Source: Loktanella fryxellensis
Lineage (GTDB): Bacteria; Pseudomonadota; Alphaproteobacteria; Rhodobacterales; Rhodobacteraceae
Direction of reading: 5' to 3'
Length of the DNA: 64,000 nucleotides
Assembly: GCF_900110065.1 (NCBI RefSeq)
Contig: NZ_FOCI01000010.1
Span: 49,618 to 113,617, forward strand
Of this stretch, positions 42,158 through 51,862 are shown in pieces. The position numbers and the translations under genes were made by a program. Position 1 is the stretch's first letter; each line of letters starts with the position of its first letter. A model generated the notes under the pieces. It did no database searches. It was not told the DNA's origin and was given only the letters and a program-made list of their open reading frames with translations.

Positions 42158-43670
42158 GCCCGCCCCCGCCATCTATCAGATCTACCCGCGCTCGTTTCAG
42201 GACACGACCGGCAGCGGCACCGGCGATCTGCAGGGGATCATCCGGCGGCTGGATCACGTGGCGGCGCTGGGCGTCGATGCGATCTGGCTGTCTCCGATCT
42301 ACGTCTCTCCCATGATCGACGGGGGCTATGACATCGTCGATCACAAGGCGATCGATCCGATGTTCGGCACCGATGCCGATTTCGACGCGCTGGTGGCGCG
42401 GGCGCATGGCCTGGGACTGCAGGTCTACATGGATCAGGTGCTGAACCACACCAGCGACCAGTCGCCGTGGTTTCAGGCCGCCATCGCGGGCGATCAGGCG
42501 ATGGCGGACCACTACTTGTGGCGCGACCCGAAACCCGACGGCACGCCCCCCAACAACTGGCTGTCGCAGTTCGGCCTGCCCGGCTGGACGTGGAACCACC
42601 TGCGGCGGCAGTACTACTTTTCCCAGTTCCTGCCGCAGCAACCCAGCCTGAACCTGCGCCACCCCGATGTGCAGGCTCATATCGCGGCCCAGATGCGGGG
42701 CTGGCGGGACCGCGGCGTGGACGGGTTCCGTTTCGACGTGGTGACCGCCTATCTGTGGGACGAAAGCCTGCAGGACAACCCACCCTCCACGCCCCAGGTG
42801 CAGGCGAAGGTGTCGGGCGAGACGTGGAATACCTATACCTATCAGGACCACACCTACGACATGCTGCCCGGCGATGGTGCCGCCTATGTGGAAAAGCTGC
42901 GGGCGTGGGCGGGTGACGACGCCTATCTGTTCGGAGAGAACACGTCGGGCAACCAGTCCATCGAGCTGGCGATGCAGTTCACCACGCCGGGGCGGCTGGA
43001 TGCGGTCTATACGACCGACCTGCCGGAAAACCGGGGCAGCCCCGCCAGTGTCGCCGACATGATCGCGCGCGCCGACAGCCTGCAGCGCATCGCGGGCTGG
43101 CTGTCGAGCCATGATCAGCCGCGTCACGGGCGACCCGATGCGTCCAACGCGGTGCTGGCGCTGCAGATGGCGTTCCTGCCGGGGCCGTGGATCATCTATC
43201 AGGGCGAGGAATGGGCCCTGCCGCAGCCCGACTTGGCGAAAGAGGATGTGACCGACCCGCTGGACCTGCTGCAATGGCCCGACGGGCCCGGGCGTGAAGG
43301 GTCGCGCGTGCCGATGCCGTGGGATCCGCAGGCTGTGGGCTATGGCTTTACCACCGGCACGCCGTGGCTGCCGTTGGCATGGGACCGCGACCGCGTGGCA
43401 CGCGGACAGGCCGAGATGGCGCGGTTCTATGCGCGGATCATCGGCATGCGGCGCGACATGGGGTGGGATACCGCCGATGTGGTGGCCTGCATGGCCAAGG
43501 GCGATGTGCTGGACATAACCCTGCGCACGCAGGACGGCAGCCAGTGGCGCGGCGTGTTCAGTCATGGTGCGGGCGAACCTGCGAACCTGCCCGCCGGACC
43601 GCCTGCGATCGTCGCGGATGCGATGGATGGCGGCACGACAGGCTGGCACGGCGCGATCTGGAACGCATAG
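42144..43670 (+). CDS. GH13 alpha-glucosidase / oligo-1,6-glucosidase-like enzyme
   Basis: 508 residues. GH13 regions: YQIYPRSFQDTTGSGTGDLQ, MDQVLNHTSD (region I), GVDGFRFDVVTAY (nucleophile Asp), YLFGENTS (acid/base Glu) and SHDQPRHGRPD (transition-state Asp). It acts on alpha-glucosides such as maltodextrin ends or sucrose-like substrates. The start is TTG at 42144, inside the end of the SDR gene, with GGAGG five bases upstream; the first ATG choices would remove the conserved YQIYPRSF block. A strong terminator follows. It faces glgX-treY-treZ, so all four may act on one alpha-glucan pool. Confidence 0.92.
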   Translation: MSTRKPAPAIYQIYPRSFQDTTGSGTGDLQGIIRRLDHVAALGVDAIWLSPIYVSPMIDGGYDIVDHKAIDPMFGTDADFDALVARAHGLGLQVYMDQVLNHTSDQSPWFQAAIAGDQAMADHYLWRDPKPDGTPPNNWLSQFGLPGWTWNHLRRQYYFSQFLPQQPSLNLRHPDVQAHIAAQMRGWRDRGVDGFRFDVVTAYLWDESLQDNPPSTPQVQAKVSGETWNTYTYQDHTYDMLPGDGAAYVEKLRAWAGDDAYLFGENTSGNQSIELAMQFTTPGRLDAVYTTDLPENRGSPASVADMIARADSLQRIAGWLSSHDQPRHGRPDASNAVLALQMAFLPGPWIIYQGEEWALPQPDLAKEDVTDPLDLLQWPDGPGREGSRVPMPWDPQAVGYGFTTGTPWLPLAWDRDRVARGQAEMARFYARIIGMRRDMGWDTADVVACMAKGDVLDITLRTQDGSQWRGVFSHGAGEPANLPAGPPAIVADAMDGGTTGWHGAIWNA

Positions 43671-43689
43671 TGCGCAACGCATGAGAAAC

Positions 43690-43724
43690 GCCCCCGCCGC
43701 ACAGGATGCGGCGGGGGCTTTTTT
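43690..43724 (+). terminator. Rho-independent terminator after the alpha-glucosidase
   Basis: A perfect 12-bp stem (GCCCCCGCCGCA at 43690-43701, TGCGGCGGGGGC at 43707-43718) with a 5-nt loop is followed by six T. It also lies just beyond the stop of convergent glgX, where the stem could serve the other strand without a good T run. Confidence 0.95.
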
Positions 43725-43726
43725 CG

Positions 43727-45793
43727 TCAGGCCGCCTTGGTCGCCTGCGTCAGCACGACGACGGATTGCCAGTCCACGTTCAGCGTGTCCGCCACAGCAT
43801 CTTGCGTCGCGGGATCGTCGGCGCTGGTATCCAGCACCTTGGTCCACTCACCCTCGGGTAGCGTGAATTCAGCGGCATCGCCCGCGTTGAAGATCATCAT
43901 CACCTCGCGGTCGCCCGGCGTGGTGATGCGCTTGGCGAAACAGCGCAGGCCGCCGTCATGCCAGTCGCCCTCCTCCATGTCGCGGCCCGTGGGGTGGACC
44001 CACGCGGTCGTGCGGTCGTCCGCATCGTCGCCACGGGCGAACTTGGGGTCGATGATGTGCCCCAGATCGCGACGCAGCGCCGTGGTGGCCGAGAACGACC
44101 GAATCAGGCTGTCGTCCGCCGCGTCCCAGTCCAGCCAGGCGATGTCGTTGTCCTGGCAATAGGCGTTGTTGTTGCCATCCTGGCTCTGGCCGAATTCGTC
44201 GCCCGCAAGGATCATCGGCACGCCCTGTGACAGCAGGACGGTGGCCTGCATCGCCTTGACCCGACGGCGACGGGCCTCCAGCACCGCTTCATCCGTCGTC
44301 GGCCCTTCGGCACCCAGATTGTCGGACAGGTTGTTGTCGTGTCCGTCGCGACCATCCTCGCCGTTCGCCTCGTTGTGCTTGTCGTTGTAGGCGGTCGTGT
44401 CCCACAGGGTGAACCCGTCGTGGGCGGCGACGAAGTTGATCGACGACGTGGCGGGGCGGTTGTCGTGGTCGAACTGCACCGGCGATCCCGACAGCCGTTC
44501 CGACAGGGGCGCCGTCATGCTGTCGTCGCGGCGCCAGTAGGCGCGGATGTCGTCGCGGGCCTTGTCGTTCCATTCGCGGAACGGCCAGACGAACCCGCCG
44601 ACCTGATAGCCGCCGTCGCCGATGTCCCACGGTTCCGCGATCAGCTTGACCGCCGACAGCACCGGATCCTGACGGATCGTCGCAAAGAAGTTGCCGCCGC
44701 GGTCGAACCCGTCCTCGCCCCGCGCGAGTGTGGAGGCGAGATCGAAGCGGAACCCGTCCACGTGCATGACCTCGACCCAGTAGCGCAGCGAATCCATGAC
44801 CATGCGCAGCACCATCGGGTGCTTGACGTTCAGCGTGTTGCCGGTGCCGGTGGTGTCATAGGCGTGACGCTTGTCCTCGCCGGTCATGTAGTAGCTCTCG
44901 TTGTCGATCCCGCGGAACGACAGGGTCGTTCCCATCTCGTTGCCTTCGCAGGTGTGGTTGTACACCACGTCCAGGATCACTTCGATCCCCGCCGCATGGA
45001 AGCGGTCGATGGCGGTCTTCACCTCCCGGATGTCGGCGCCTTCCAGATAGCCCTGATGCGGGGCAAAGAACGACAGGGTGTTGTAGCCCCAGTAGTTCGA
45101 CAGGCCCTTTTCGATCAGGTAGCGGTCGTTGGCATAGGCGTGGATCGGCAGCAGTTCGATGGCGGTGACGCCGATCTTGTTGAGGTGGTCCAGCACCGGG
45201 TCCGACGCGAGGGCGGCAAACGTGCCGCGGTCGGCCTGCACCACGCCCGGATGCTTCATCGTCAGACCCTTGACGTGCGCTTCGTAGATCACCGTCTTGT
45301 CCCAGCCGGTGCGCAGCGCGGCGGAGTTGTCCCACTGATGGTTGTCGTCCACCACCACGCCCTTGGGCATGAAGGCAGCACTGTCACGGTCGTCGAAGGT
45401 CAGGTCGTCTTCGCCGACCTTGTAGCCGTGCAGCGCATCATCCCACACGATGTCGCCCATCAGGGCGCGGGCGTAGGGGTCCAGCAGCAGCTTGTTGACG
45501 TTGAATCGGTGGCCGTTTTCAGGATCGTAGGGGCCATGCACGCGGTAGCCGTAGCGCTGGCCGACGCCGATGCCTTCGACGAAGCCGTGCCAGATGCCGC
45601 CTTCCATCGCGGGCAGGGCGATGCGGGCCGTCTCTTGCTGGCCCGTCTCGTCGAACAGGCAGACTTCGACCCGTTCTGCCGCGTTCGAGAACAGCGCAAA
45701 GTTGATGCCGCCGTCGCGGGCGATGGAGCCGAGCCGGTTGGGACGCGAAAGCGACGCGTCGAGTGAATATCCGTGGTCGGGTTTGGTGGTCAT
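43727..45793 (-). CDS. glgX: Glycogen debranching enzyme GlgX (isoamylase type)
   Basis: 688 residues. The N-terminal CBM48 (GINFALFSNAAERVEVCLFD) is followed by a GH13 barrel: VILDVVYNHTCEGNE (region I), VDGFRFDLAS (nucleophile), LIAEPWDIGDGGYQVG (acid/base) and VAAHDGFTLWD. SGSPVQFDHDNRP and AGDEFGQSQDGNNNAYCQDN are typical of GlgX/TreX. It hydrolyses alpha-1,6 branches, giving linear maltodextrins for TreY. It is the last gene of treZ-treY-glgX, 43 bases after treY. The start at 45793 gives the family N-terminus; an upstream in-frame start at 45871 would add 26 unlikely residues. Confidence 0.95.
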   Translation of the reverse strand: MTTKPDHGYSLDASLSRPNRLGSIARDGGINFALFSNAAERVEVCLFDETGQQETARIALPAMEGGIWHGFVEGIGVGQRYGYRVHGPYDPENGHRFNVNKLLLDPYARALMGDIVWDDALHGYKVGEDDLTFDDRDSAAFMPKGVVVDDNHQWDNSAALRTGWDKTVIYEAHVKGLTMKHPGVVQADRGTFAALASDPVLDHLNKIGVTAIELLPIHAYANDRYLIEKGLSNYWGYNTLSFFAPHQGYLEGADIREVKTAIDRFHAAGIEVILDVVYNHTCEGNEMGTTLSFRGIDNESYYMTGEDKRHAYDTTGTGNTLNVKHPMVLRMVMDSLRYWVEVMHVDGFRFDLASTLARGEDGFDRGGNFFATIRQDPVLSAVKLIAEPWDIGDGGYQVGGFVWPFREWNDKARDDIRAYWRRDDSMTAPLSERLSGSPVQFDHDNRPATSSINFVAAHDGFTLWDTTAYNDKHNEANGEDGRDGHDNNLSDNLGAEGPTTDEAVLEARRRRVKAMQATVLLSQGVPMILAGDEFGQSQDGNNNAYCQDNDIAWLDWDAADDSLIRSFSATTALRRDLGHIIDPKFARGDDADDRTTAWVHPTGRDMEEGDWHDGGLRCFAKRITTPGDREVMMIFNAGDAAEFTLPEGEWTKVLDTSADDPATQDAVADTLNVDWQSVVVLTQATKAA

Positions 45794-45836
45794 GGGGTGT
45801 GTCGTCCTGATGGAATGGGACCGGAGGGGGAGAGCC

Positions 45837-48053
45837 TCAGGCCGTTTCGGAAAAAGGGGGTGCATCGTCAATGGTGACAGGTGGTGTCGCTGCCGGATCG
45901 CAGCGGATGGTCAGCGTCCGGTCCGCCGTGGTGCGGGTCAGCGTCAGGGTGCCTGTCGCATCCCGTGCGACGGCGCAGGCGGCGGCGTGGAAGAAATCGG
46001 GGTCCGCGTGACGCAGGGCCAGCAGGTCGCGCGACAGACGCGCCTTGTCGCCCGTCAGGCCGCCGGCGTCCACTGCCGTCTGCAGCACGGCCGGATCGAC
46101 GGGACGGCGATTGTCGGGATCGGTCAGCGCGAAATGCGCCGACAGGCAACCGCGATAGATGTCCGGCACGCCGGTCATCGTCAGCTTTACGGCGGTCTGG
46201 ATCAGCGACAGTTGTGCGCCCAGATCCATCAGACGGTGCAGGGCGGCAGGATCGGTCGCGTGCCAGTGCGCGGTCACCGGGGCCACGAAATCAAGCACCA
46301 CCGCCTCGGCGTCCTCGTCGGGGTGGGTCCAGTTGGTGACGCGCTTGGCCTCGCGCAGCGCCTTGGTCATGTGATCGCGCAGCCGGTCGTCAAGCGTGGC
46401 AGGCTCGTCGCCCCAGATCGCCAGTGCGCTTTGCACCAGATACCAGCGGGTGTTGACGCTGACCGCCTTGGCGCCGGGCAGGTCGGCGGTGCCCGCCACC
46501 AGTGCTGTCAGGTCGTCCGGCAGGTGGCTGCATGCCACAAGGCGCATCCGCGCATCCTCCGACCGCTTCGTGTCGTGGGACGAGGTGAGTGTCAGTGCGG
46601 TGGGCAGGCGGTCGGCCAGCCAGCCGTTCATTGCCGCATCGGCGATCGTCACGTCGTCGGGGTCGGCTCCGACCTCGTTCGCGGCGATATAGGCGTTCCA
46701 GCGAAAGCCCGCCGTATCCTCGTGCGATTTCGCCAGCAGCGCGCCCGTCACCTGCTGGAACCGCACCTGCAATCGGTGCGCCGCAGGCGTCTGCGGATCG
46801 GCCATGCAGGCCGTCAGCAGGCGCACCACATGGTCGCTGCGCAGTCGCTGTGCCGCCGTATCGGCGACGCGGGTCATCAGGGACAGGTCGGCGGCGCGTA
46901 CGTCCTTGCCGCACATGTAGGTGCGATAGGACGGAAAGGCGGACAGCAGTGCCAGCACTGCCTCGCGCAGCGCCTCCTGCCCCTGTTCGTCACCGGCGGC
47001 GGCGGCGGCATCGTCGGCCAGACCGATCATCTGTTGCAGCTCGGCCGCCAGATCCTGACGGATCACCTCGTGCTTGGCGTCGATCAGCGCGTCGTGAAAG
47101 CTGCCGCTGCGCCCGGTCTGCGCCTGCCATGCGGCCAGCAGTTTCGCGTGACCGTCGCCGTCCGTCAGCAAGCGCGCGATCTGGCGTGCCGCCTCATAGC
47201 CCGTGGTGCCCGCGATGCCCCAGTCGGGCAGCGCCTCGTCCCCGGTCAGGATCTTTTCCACCCAGATCGGCGTGTCGCCCACCGCGGCCTTCAGCCGGGT
47301 CAGATAACCGTCGGGGTCGGCCAGACCGTCGATGTGGTCCAGCCGCAGACCCTGCACCTGACCGCTGGCGATCAGGTCCAGCGTCTTGCGGTGCATGTCG
47401 TCAAAGACGGCCTGCTCCTCGACCCGCATCCCGATCAGGCCGGTGACGTTGAAGAAGCGGCGATGCGTGATGCTGTCCCGCTCGCGCTGCCACGGGGTCA
47501 GGCGCCAGACCTGCGCGTCGTGCAACGCGGACAGATCCTCGATGGTGGCGGTGGCCGGGTTGATCGGCACCGCAAGGTCGCCGATGCACAGCACCGGGCC
47601 GTCGGCGGCGCGTTCGACATGCACGCCGCCCTGCGCCACCAGCGCGTCGAAGGTGTCGGTCAGGAACGGCAGCAGCAGACGTTCAGACCAGTCGATGTCG
47701 AAATGCGGCGCAAAGGCGCTGTCGGTGCCGTGCCGCAGCACGTCGCGCAGCCACGGATTTTCAAGGCTGAACGCCGTGTGGTTCGGCACGATGTCGAGGA
47801 TGATACCGATGCCAGCATCCCTGGCCGCCTGCGCCAGCGTGGCAAAGCCCGCCTCGCCGCCCAGATCGGCCTCGATCGCGTTGGGGTCGATCACGTCATA
47901 GCCATGCGTCGATCCCGCCTGCGCACGAAAGATGGGCGACAGGTAAAGATGGCTGATCCCGTTCGCCGTCAGATGCGGCAGGAAGTCCTGTGCCGTGGCG
48001 AAGGTGACGCCTTCGCGCAATTGCAGGCGGTAGGTGGCGGTGAGAGGGATCAT
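45837..48053 (-). CDS. treY: Malto-oligosyltrehalose synthase
   Basis: Intramolecular transglucosylation turning the reducing-end alpha-1,4 bond of maltodextrins into the alpha-1,1 bond of trehalose. 738 residues, normal. Diagnostic blocks are TATYRLQLREGVTFATAQDF, LYLSPIFRAQAGSTHGYDV, IILDIVPNHTAF, VQGLRLDHIDGLADPDGYL (nucleophile Asp), IWVEKILTGDEALP (acid/base Glu) and TLTSSHDTKRSEDARMRL. GVPDIYRG near the C-terminus is typical of TreY. The ATG overlaps the treZ stop (ATGA). It works with TreZ and GlgX to make trehalose from glycogen-type glucan. Confidence 0.97.
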   Translation of the reverse strand: MIPLTATYRLQLREGVTFATAQDFLPHLTANGISHLYLSPIFRAQAGSTHGYDVIDPNAIEADLGGEAGFATLAQAARDAGIGIILDIVPNHTAFSLENPWLRDVLRHGTDSAFAPHFDIDWSERLLLPFLTDTFDALVAQGGVHVERAADGPVLCIGDLAVPINPATATIEDLSALHDAQVWRLTPWQRERDSITHRRFFNVTGLIGMRVEEQAVFDDMHRKTLDLIASGQVQGLRLDHIDGLADPDGYLTRLKAAVGDTPIWVEKILTGDEALPDWGIAGTTGYEAARQIARLLTDGDGHAKLLAAWQAQTGRSGSFHDALIDAKHEVIRQDLAAELQQMIGLADDAAAAAGDEQGQEALREAVLALLSAFPSYRTYMCGKDVRAADLSLMTRVADTAAQRLRSDHVVRLLTACMADPQTPAAHRLQVRFQQVTGALLAKSHEDTAGFRWNAYIAANEVGADPDDVTIADAAMNGWLADRLPTALTLTSSHDTKRSEDARMRLVACSHLPDDLTALVAGTADLPGAKAVSVNTRWYLVQSALAIWGDEPATLDDRLRDHMTKALREAKRVTNWTHPDEDAEAVVLDFVAPVTAHWHATDPAALHRLMDLGAQLSLIQTAVKLTMTGVPDIYRGCLSAHFALTDPDNRRPVDPAVLQTAVDAGGLTGDKARLSRDLLALRHADPDFFHAAACAVARDATGTLTLTRTTADRTLTIRCDPAATPPVTIDDAPPFSETA

Positions 48054-49768
48054 CGGTCGGTCCATGTGCAATAAGCGAAATCGAGTTCCGGGGCCCCAAG
48101 GGTCAGGCCGCCGTCCGCCCCGCGCCACTGTTCCGGGGGCAAGGGGGCACCAAGCTGCGCCAGCGCGTGCAGCCGCCCTGCCGCAAACGTCCATGTCGCC
48201 TGCACGGCGCGGGGGCCGATCACCTTTGACGTGGTGCCCGTCCAGCCGCTGTGCAGCAACGGTGTGACCTGCGCCCGGCGCCAAGTCAGCAGGCGTGTGG
48301 TCAGCGCACGCCAGTCGTCCGCATCGGCGCTGGGCCGGGCATAGGGGCGGGCATCGTGAAACGCGGCGGGGTCGACGGGGTCGGTCAAGACACCGTCGAG
48401 ATCGCCGAATTCTTCCTTTCGGCCGGCGCGCACCAGCTCTGCCAACTCGCCCGTGAAGTCGCAGAAGAACGGGAACGGCGTAGCGGACCCTTCATCCTCG
48501 CCCTGGAACATCAGCGGCACGAAGGGCAGCGTCAGCAGCATCGCGTGGGCGACCTGTGCCGCCTGCGGACTGCACAGCGTGATCAGCCGACCGGCACCGG
48601 CGCGGTTGCCGATCTGGTCGTGGGTCTGGTTGAAGTTGACGAAGGCCGTGGGGGTCAGATGCCCGGTGGGTGCGCCGCGCGGCGGAGCGTCATGGTTCGC
48701 AGGTTCGCGCGGTTGTCCCTGCACCACCTGCCCCTCGCGCAGCGACAGCGCCAGTTGCGCCATGGGTTGGGTGGCATAGCTGGTGTAATAGCCGTCATCC
48801 TCGCCGGTCAGCAGGGTGTGGACGATGTGGTGATAGTCGTCGTTCCACGATGCGTCCGTCACGCCCGCGTCGCGGTGCACGGTCTCGTTGCGCTCGTCCT
48901 CGGCCACCAGATGCACGGGCCGCCCCAGATCGAGGGCGCGCAGGGTCTGCGACAGTTCCGTCATCAGATCCGGCGAGGAGGGGTCGATGATCTGGTGCAC
49001 CGCATCGAACCGCAGCCCGTCGAAGCCGAAGTCGCGGATCCACATCACGGCGTTGCCGATGAAGTAGTCGCGCACGGGGACTTGGGTAAAGTCGATGGCG
49101 TCGCCCCACGGCGTCTCTCGATCATGGTCGAAGAACGCGGGGCAGGCGGTGTGCAGATAGCATCCCTCCGGCCCGAAGTGGTTGTAGACCACGTCGAGGA
49201 TCACCGCGATGCCCAGATCGTGCGCGCACGCGACGAAGTCCACCACGTCCTGCGGCGTGCCATAGGGCAGATGCACCGCATAGGGCAGAACCCCGTCGTA
49301 CCCCCATCCATGATGACCCGCGAACTGCACGATCGGCATCAACTCTACCACCGTGATGCCCATGGCGGCGATGTCGGGCAGGCGCTGGGCGGCAGCGGCC
49401 AGGGTGCCGTCGTCGGTGAACGTCCCGATGTGGATTTCAAGGATCACGGCATCCTGCCACGCAACGCCGGCCCATGCCGGCGGCGGCGTCACGGGGCGCG
49501 TGAGGATTGAGGGGCCGTGGACGTCGCCCTGTTGCTGCCGCGCGGCCGGGTCCGGCAGTGCCATGTCGTCGATATGGAACATGTAGGGTGTGCCGGCGGG
49601 GGCCGTCACCGCCGCACGCCAGACGCCGTCCGCCGCTTGCGACATCGCGACGCGTCGACTGTCCAGATCGACGGTTGTGCTGCCGGCCTGCGGGGCCCAG
49701 ATGGCCACCGTCCACGTGTCCGGGCCGGTCGGGGTGGCGCCCCAGAATTGTGGGGCATCGGTGGGCAT
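48050..49768 (-). CDS. treZ: Malto-oligosyltrehalose trehalohydrolase
   Basis: Releases trehalose from maltooligosyl-trehalose. 572 residues. N-terminal CBM48-like domain (FWGATPTGPDTWTVAIWAP), then AVILEIHIGTFTDDGTLAAA, HGWGYDGVLPYAVH, VILDVVYNHFGPEG, FDGLRFDAVHQI (nucleophile), HLVAEDERN (acid/base) and NFNQTHDQIGNRA. MPLMFQGEDE-like FVPLMFQGEDEGSATPF matches TreZ. First gene of the operon. The ATG has only a weak GGAA upstream. About 196 bases separate it from the divergent 49965 gene. Trehalose made this way is a compatible solute and fits the Mrp operon as a salt-adaptation theme. Confidence 0.96.
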   Translation of the reverse strand: MPTDAPQFWGATPTGPDTWTVAIWAPQAGSTTVDLDSRRVAMSQAADGVWRAAVTAPAGTPYMFHIDDMALPDPAARQQQGDVHGPSILTRPVTPPPAWAGVAWQDAVILEIHIGTFTDDGTLAAAAQRLPDIAAMGITVVELMPIVQFAGHHGWGYDGVLPYAVHLPYGTPQDVVDFVACAHDLGIAVILDVVYNHFGPEGCYLHTACPAFFDHDRETPWGDAIDFTQVPVRDYFIGNAVMWIRDFGFDGLRFDAVHQIIDPSSPDLMTELSQTLRALDLGRPVHLVAEDERNETVHRDAGVTDASWNDDYHHIVHTLLTGEDDGYYTSYATQPMAQLALSLREGQVVQGQPREPANHDAPPRGAPTGHLTPTAFVNFNQTHDQIGNRAGAGRLITLCSPQAAQVAHAMLLTLPFVPLMFQGEDEGSATPFPFFCDFTGELAELVRAGRKEEFGDLDGVLTDPVDPAAFHDARPYARPSADADDWRALTTRLLTWRRAQVTPLLHSGWTGTTSKVIGPRAVQATWTFAAGRLHALAQLGAPLPPEQWRGADGGLTLGAPELDFAYCTWTDR

Positions 49769-49964
49769 CGGAGGGTTCCAATCAAATGTCTTGCGATGGC
49801 GAACGTCCGCTGGCAGCGTGCGGTTCCGTCGGCGTGTCGAGGACTTTCCGTGGGCAGCACTGGATCGGCCAGACGGTTGCGGAACGCATAATGGCAAGGA
49901 GTGGCATGGCAAATAACTTGGGCAGGTCTGCCGCAAACACAGGCGATTCCCGGACAGGGCCGCG

Positions 49965-50645
49965 GTGTTCGTGCTGATTCTGACACACGGCACGTTGCGC
50001 AACCCCGCCATCCTCGCGGTCAAGCAGTTGCCGCGCAAGGTGTTCGGCCGCGTGACGCCGTGGCCGCGGCGGCGAAGCTGGGGTCGCCTGCTGCGGATGC
50101 TGGTGGAGTTTCAGAGCGTCCGCTACGCCCTTGCGCTGCTGCCGCTGGTGGTGATCGGCGTGGTGTGGACCGACCTTGCGCTGCCGCTGGCGCAGGCGCC
50201 GCTGTTGATGATCGTGGTGATCTGGTGGGTCGAATCCCGCGTGATCCGCGTGCCCGCGGCCAAGCGCGCGGCGCTGGTCGATGCGGCGGCGGCGGACCGC
50301 GCCCTCGATCTGCTGCGGGTGCAGGGGCGGGCCGTGCTGACGGCGGTTGCCGCCGCGCGTGGCATTCGGTCAGGTCAATTGCATCTGGTCGTGGAACAGT
50401 CCGACCTGCGCGGCCTGCCGCCCCTGACGCTGGTGTCGGTGCAAAGCGAGGACGGGCCGCAGGTGCTGGACCTGAGCGAGGCGGAACAGGCGTTGGTCCA
50501 GCGTCATCTGTTCCAGCCGCCGTTGGACGAAGGCACCCTGCACCGCATCAACCTGGCGCAGAACGTGTTCCTGCGCGACATCACCTTCGACACGCGCGGC
50601 GTGTCGGCCCATGCGCGGCTGGCGGCGGCGCTGGACCGGGCCTAG
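49965..50645 (+). CDS. Hypothetical membrane-anchored protein
   Basis: 226 residues, unrecognised. A basic N-terminal region (KQLPRKVFGRVTPWPRRRSW) is followed by a hydrophobic hairpin at about residues 52-90 (YALALLPLVVIGVVWTDLAL, LLMIVVIWWVESRVIRV). A cytoplasmic Ala/Arg/Leu-rich C-terminal half contains HRINLAQNVFLRDITFDTRG. The start is GTG at 49965; no better ATG lies nearby and the ribosome site is weak. The stop is shared with the convergent VWA gene through CTAG. The high GC third positions support that it is a real gene. Confidence 0.65.
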   Translation: MFVLILTHGTLRNPAILAVKQLPRKVFGRVTPWPRRRSWGRLLRMLVEFQSVRYALALLPLVVIGVVWTDLALPLAQAPLLMIVVIWWVESRVIRVPAAKRAALVDAAAADRALDLLRVQGRAVLTAVAAARGIRSGQLHLVVEQSDLRGLPPLTLVSVQSEDGPQVLDLSEAEQALVQRHLFQPPLDEGTLHRINLAQNVFLRDITFDTRGVSAHARLAAALDRA

Positions 50646-51862
50646 CGGCTCAGGTCGATCAGGCGACCGAACGGCGCGGTCAGGCCGTGTGCGTCGGGCA
50701 CCGCCCAGATCACGGGCACGCGCGGGGCCGGGCCGAAGTGGCCGTCGAGGTCGGTCAGCATCACCAGCGCACTGGCCTGCATCGCCACTGCATGGCGGAT
50801 GACGGGGGCAAAATCGGTGCCGCCGCCCTGTGGCAGATCTGGCATCCGGGGGCGCGGGTCGCCGGGTGCAATGCGGGCAATGTGGCGGATACCGTCGTCG
50901 AAGACCGCGACATGCAGATCGACGCGCATCCGCCGCGCGATGCCCGTCACCTCGGCCCAGAACAGCGCCAGCCGCCCGTCGTCGATGCTGCCAGACGCGT
51001 CGAGGCCTATGCAGATGCGCGGAATCTCGGTCAGGGGCCGCATACCCGGCTGGAACGCGGGCGTTGGCGTGCCGGTGGCCTGCGCCTGTGCGAGACCTGC
51101 GATCCATGCCCGCGCGGGGCGCTGCGGCGTGGGCGTGCGCTGCGGCATGGTGGCCTGCGCCAGCGCGCGGCGCAGGATCAGCGGCCACGGGGTCTGCGGA
51201 TCGGGAAAATCCGCCAGATGCCGCAGCCCCGCACCGATGCCGCGCCCCGCCGCCTGCCCCGCGGCGATGGCGCGGGCCAGATGCTGCTGCCAGCGGGCCG
51301 CGTCGCCGTTGGGATCGTCGGATGCGCCTTTGCCATCCGCCGCGTCCAGATCGGGTGCAAAGCCCTGCGCGCGGGCATAGTCGGCTGCCTTGTCGTCGCC
51401 GTCCCCGTCGCCACTGCGTGGCAGCAGCGCGAAATAGAGCCGCTCCACGTCCCAGTCCGCGAGGCTGGCGTCGGGCTGCCCCAGCCCATCGCGCAGCAGG
51501 CCCGTCAGCGTCACCGCCGGGCGTGGCAGTGCGTAGTCCGCGGCCAGCAGCGCCTGATTGATCAGCGCATCGGCGGCAAGGTTGTAGAGGTCGGCGCGCA
51601 ACGCGCCGCCATGACGCTCCTGCAGGTCGGCCAGACGCGCCGAATGGCGCAGGGCGACATGCAGGATGTGGTGCGCCGCAAGGCCGATCTGTTCGTGGGG
51701 CGCGAGTGCCTCGAACTCCGGGCCGTAGGTGATCACGGCGCCTGCCGTGGCAGTCGCCGCCCCGTCCCGGTGATCGCACCATAGCGCAAGGGCGGCTAGC
51801 GTGGGATCGGCCTCGGCCAGTGCGGTCAGGGCCGGGGTGGCGCGGCGACTGTGAACCGTCAC
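50642..51862 (-). CDS. VWA-like (DUF2201-type) metallopeptidase-domain protein
   Basis: 406 residues. The N-terminal part has the putative metallopeptidase layout (HEQIGLAAHHILHVALRHSA, with a His-rich helix, and YNLAADALINQALL). The C-terminal ~130 residues are a VWA-like domain with MIDAS-type ICIGLDASGSIDDGRLALFW and TDLDGHFG. This is the DUF2201 pair seen next to MoxR-type AAA ATPases. The GTG start overlaps the stop of the ATPase gene (GTGA), so the two proteins are made together and probably form a complex in metal insertion or protein remodelling. The client is unknown. Confidence 0.85.
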   Translation of the reverse strand: MTVHSRRATPALTALAEADPTLAALALWCDHRDGAATATAGAVITYGPEFEALAPHEQIGLAAHHILHVALRHSARLADLQERHGGALRADLYNLAADALINQALLAADYALPRPAVTLTGLLRDGLGQPDASLADWDVERLYFALLPRSGDGDGDDKAADYARAQGFAPDLDAADGKGASDDPNGDAARWQQHLARAIAAGQAAGRGIGAGLRHLADFPDPQTPWPLILRRALAQATMPQRTPTPQRPARAWIAGLAQAQATGTPTPAFQPGMRPLTEIPRICIGLDASGSIDDGRLALFWAEVTGIARRMRVDLHVAVFDDGIRHIARIAPGDPRPRMPDLPQGGGTDFAPVIRHAVAMQASALVMLTDLDGHFGPAPRVPVIWAVPDAHGLTAPFGRLIDLSR

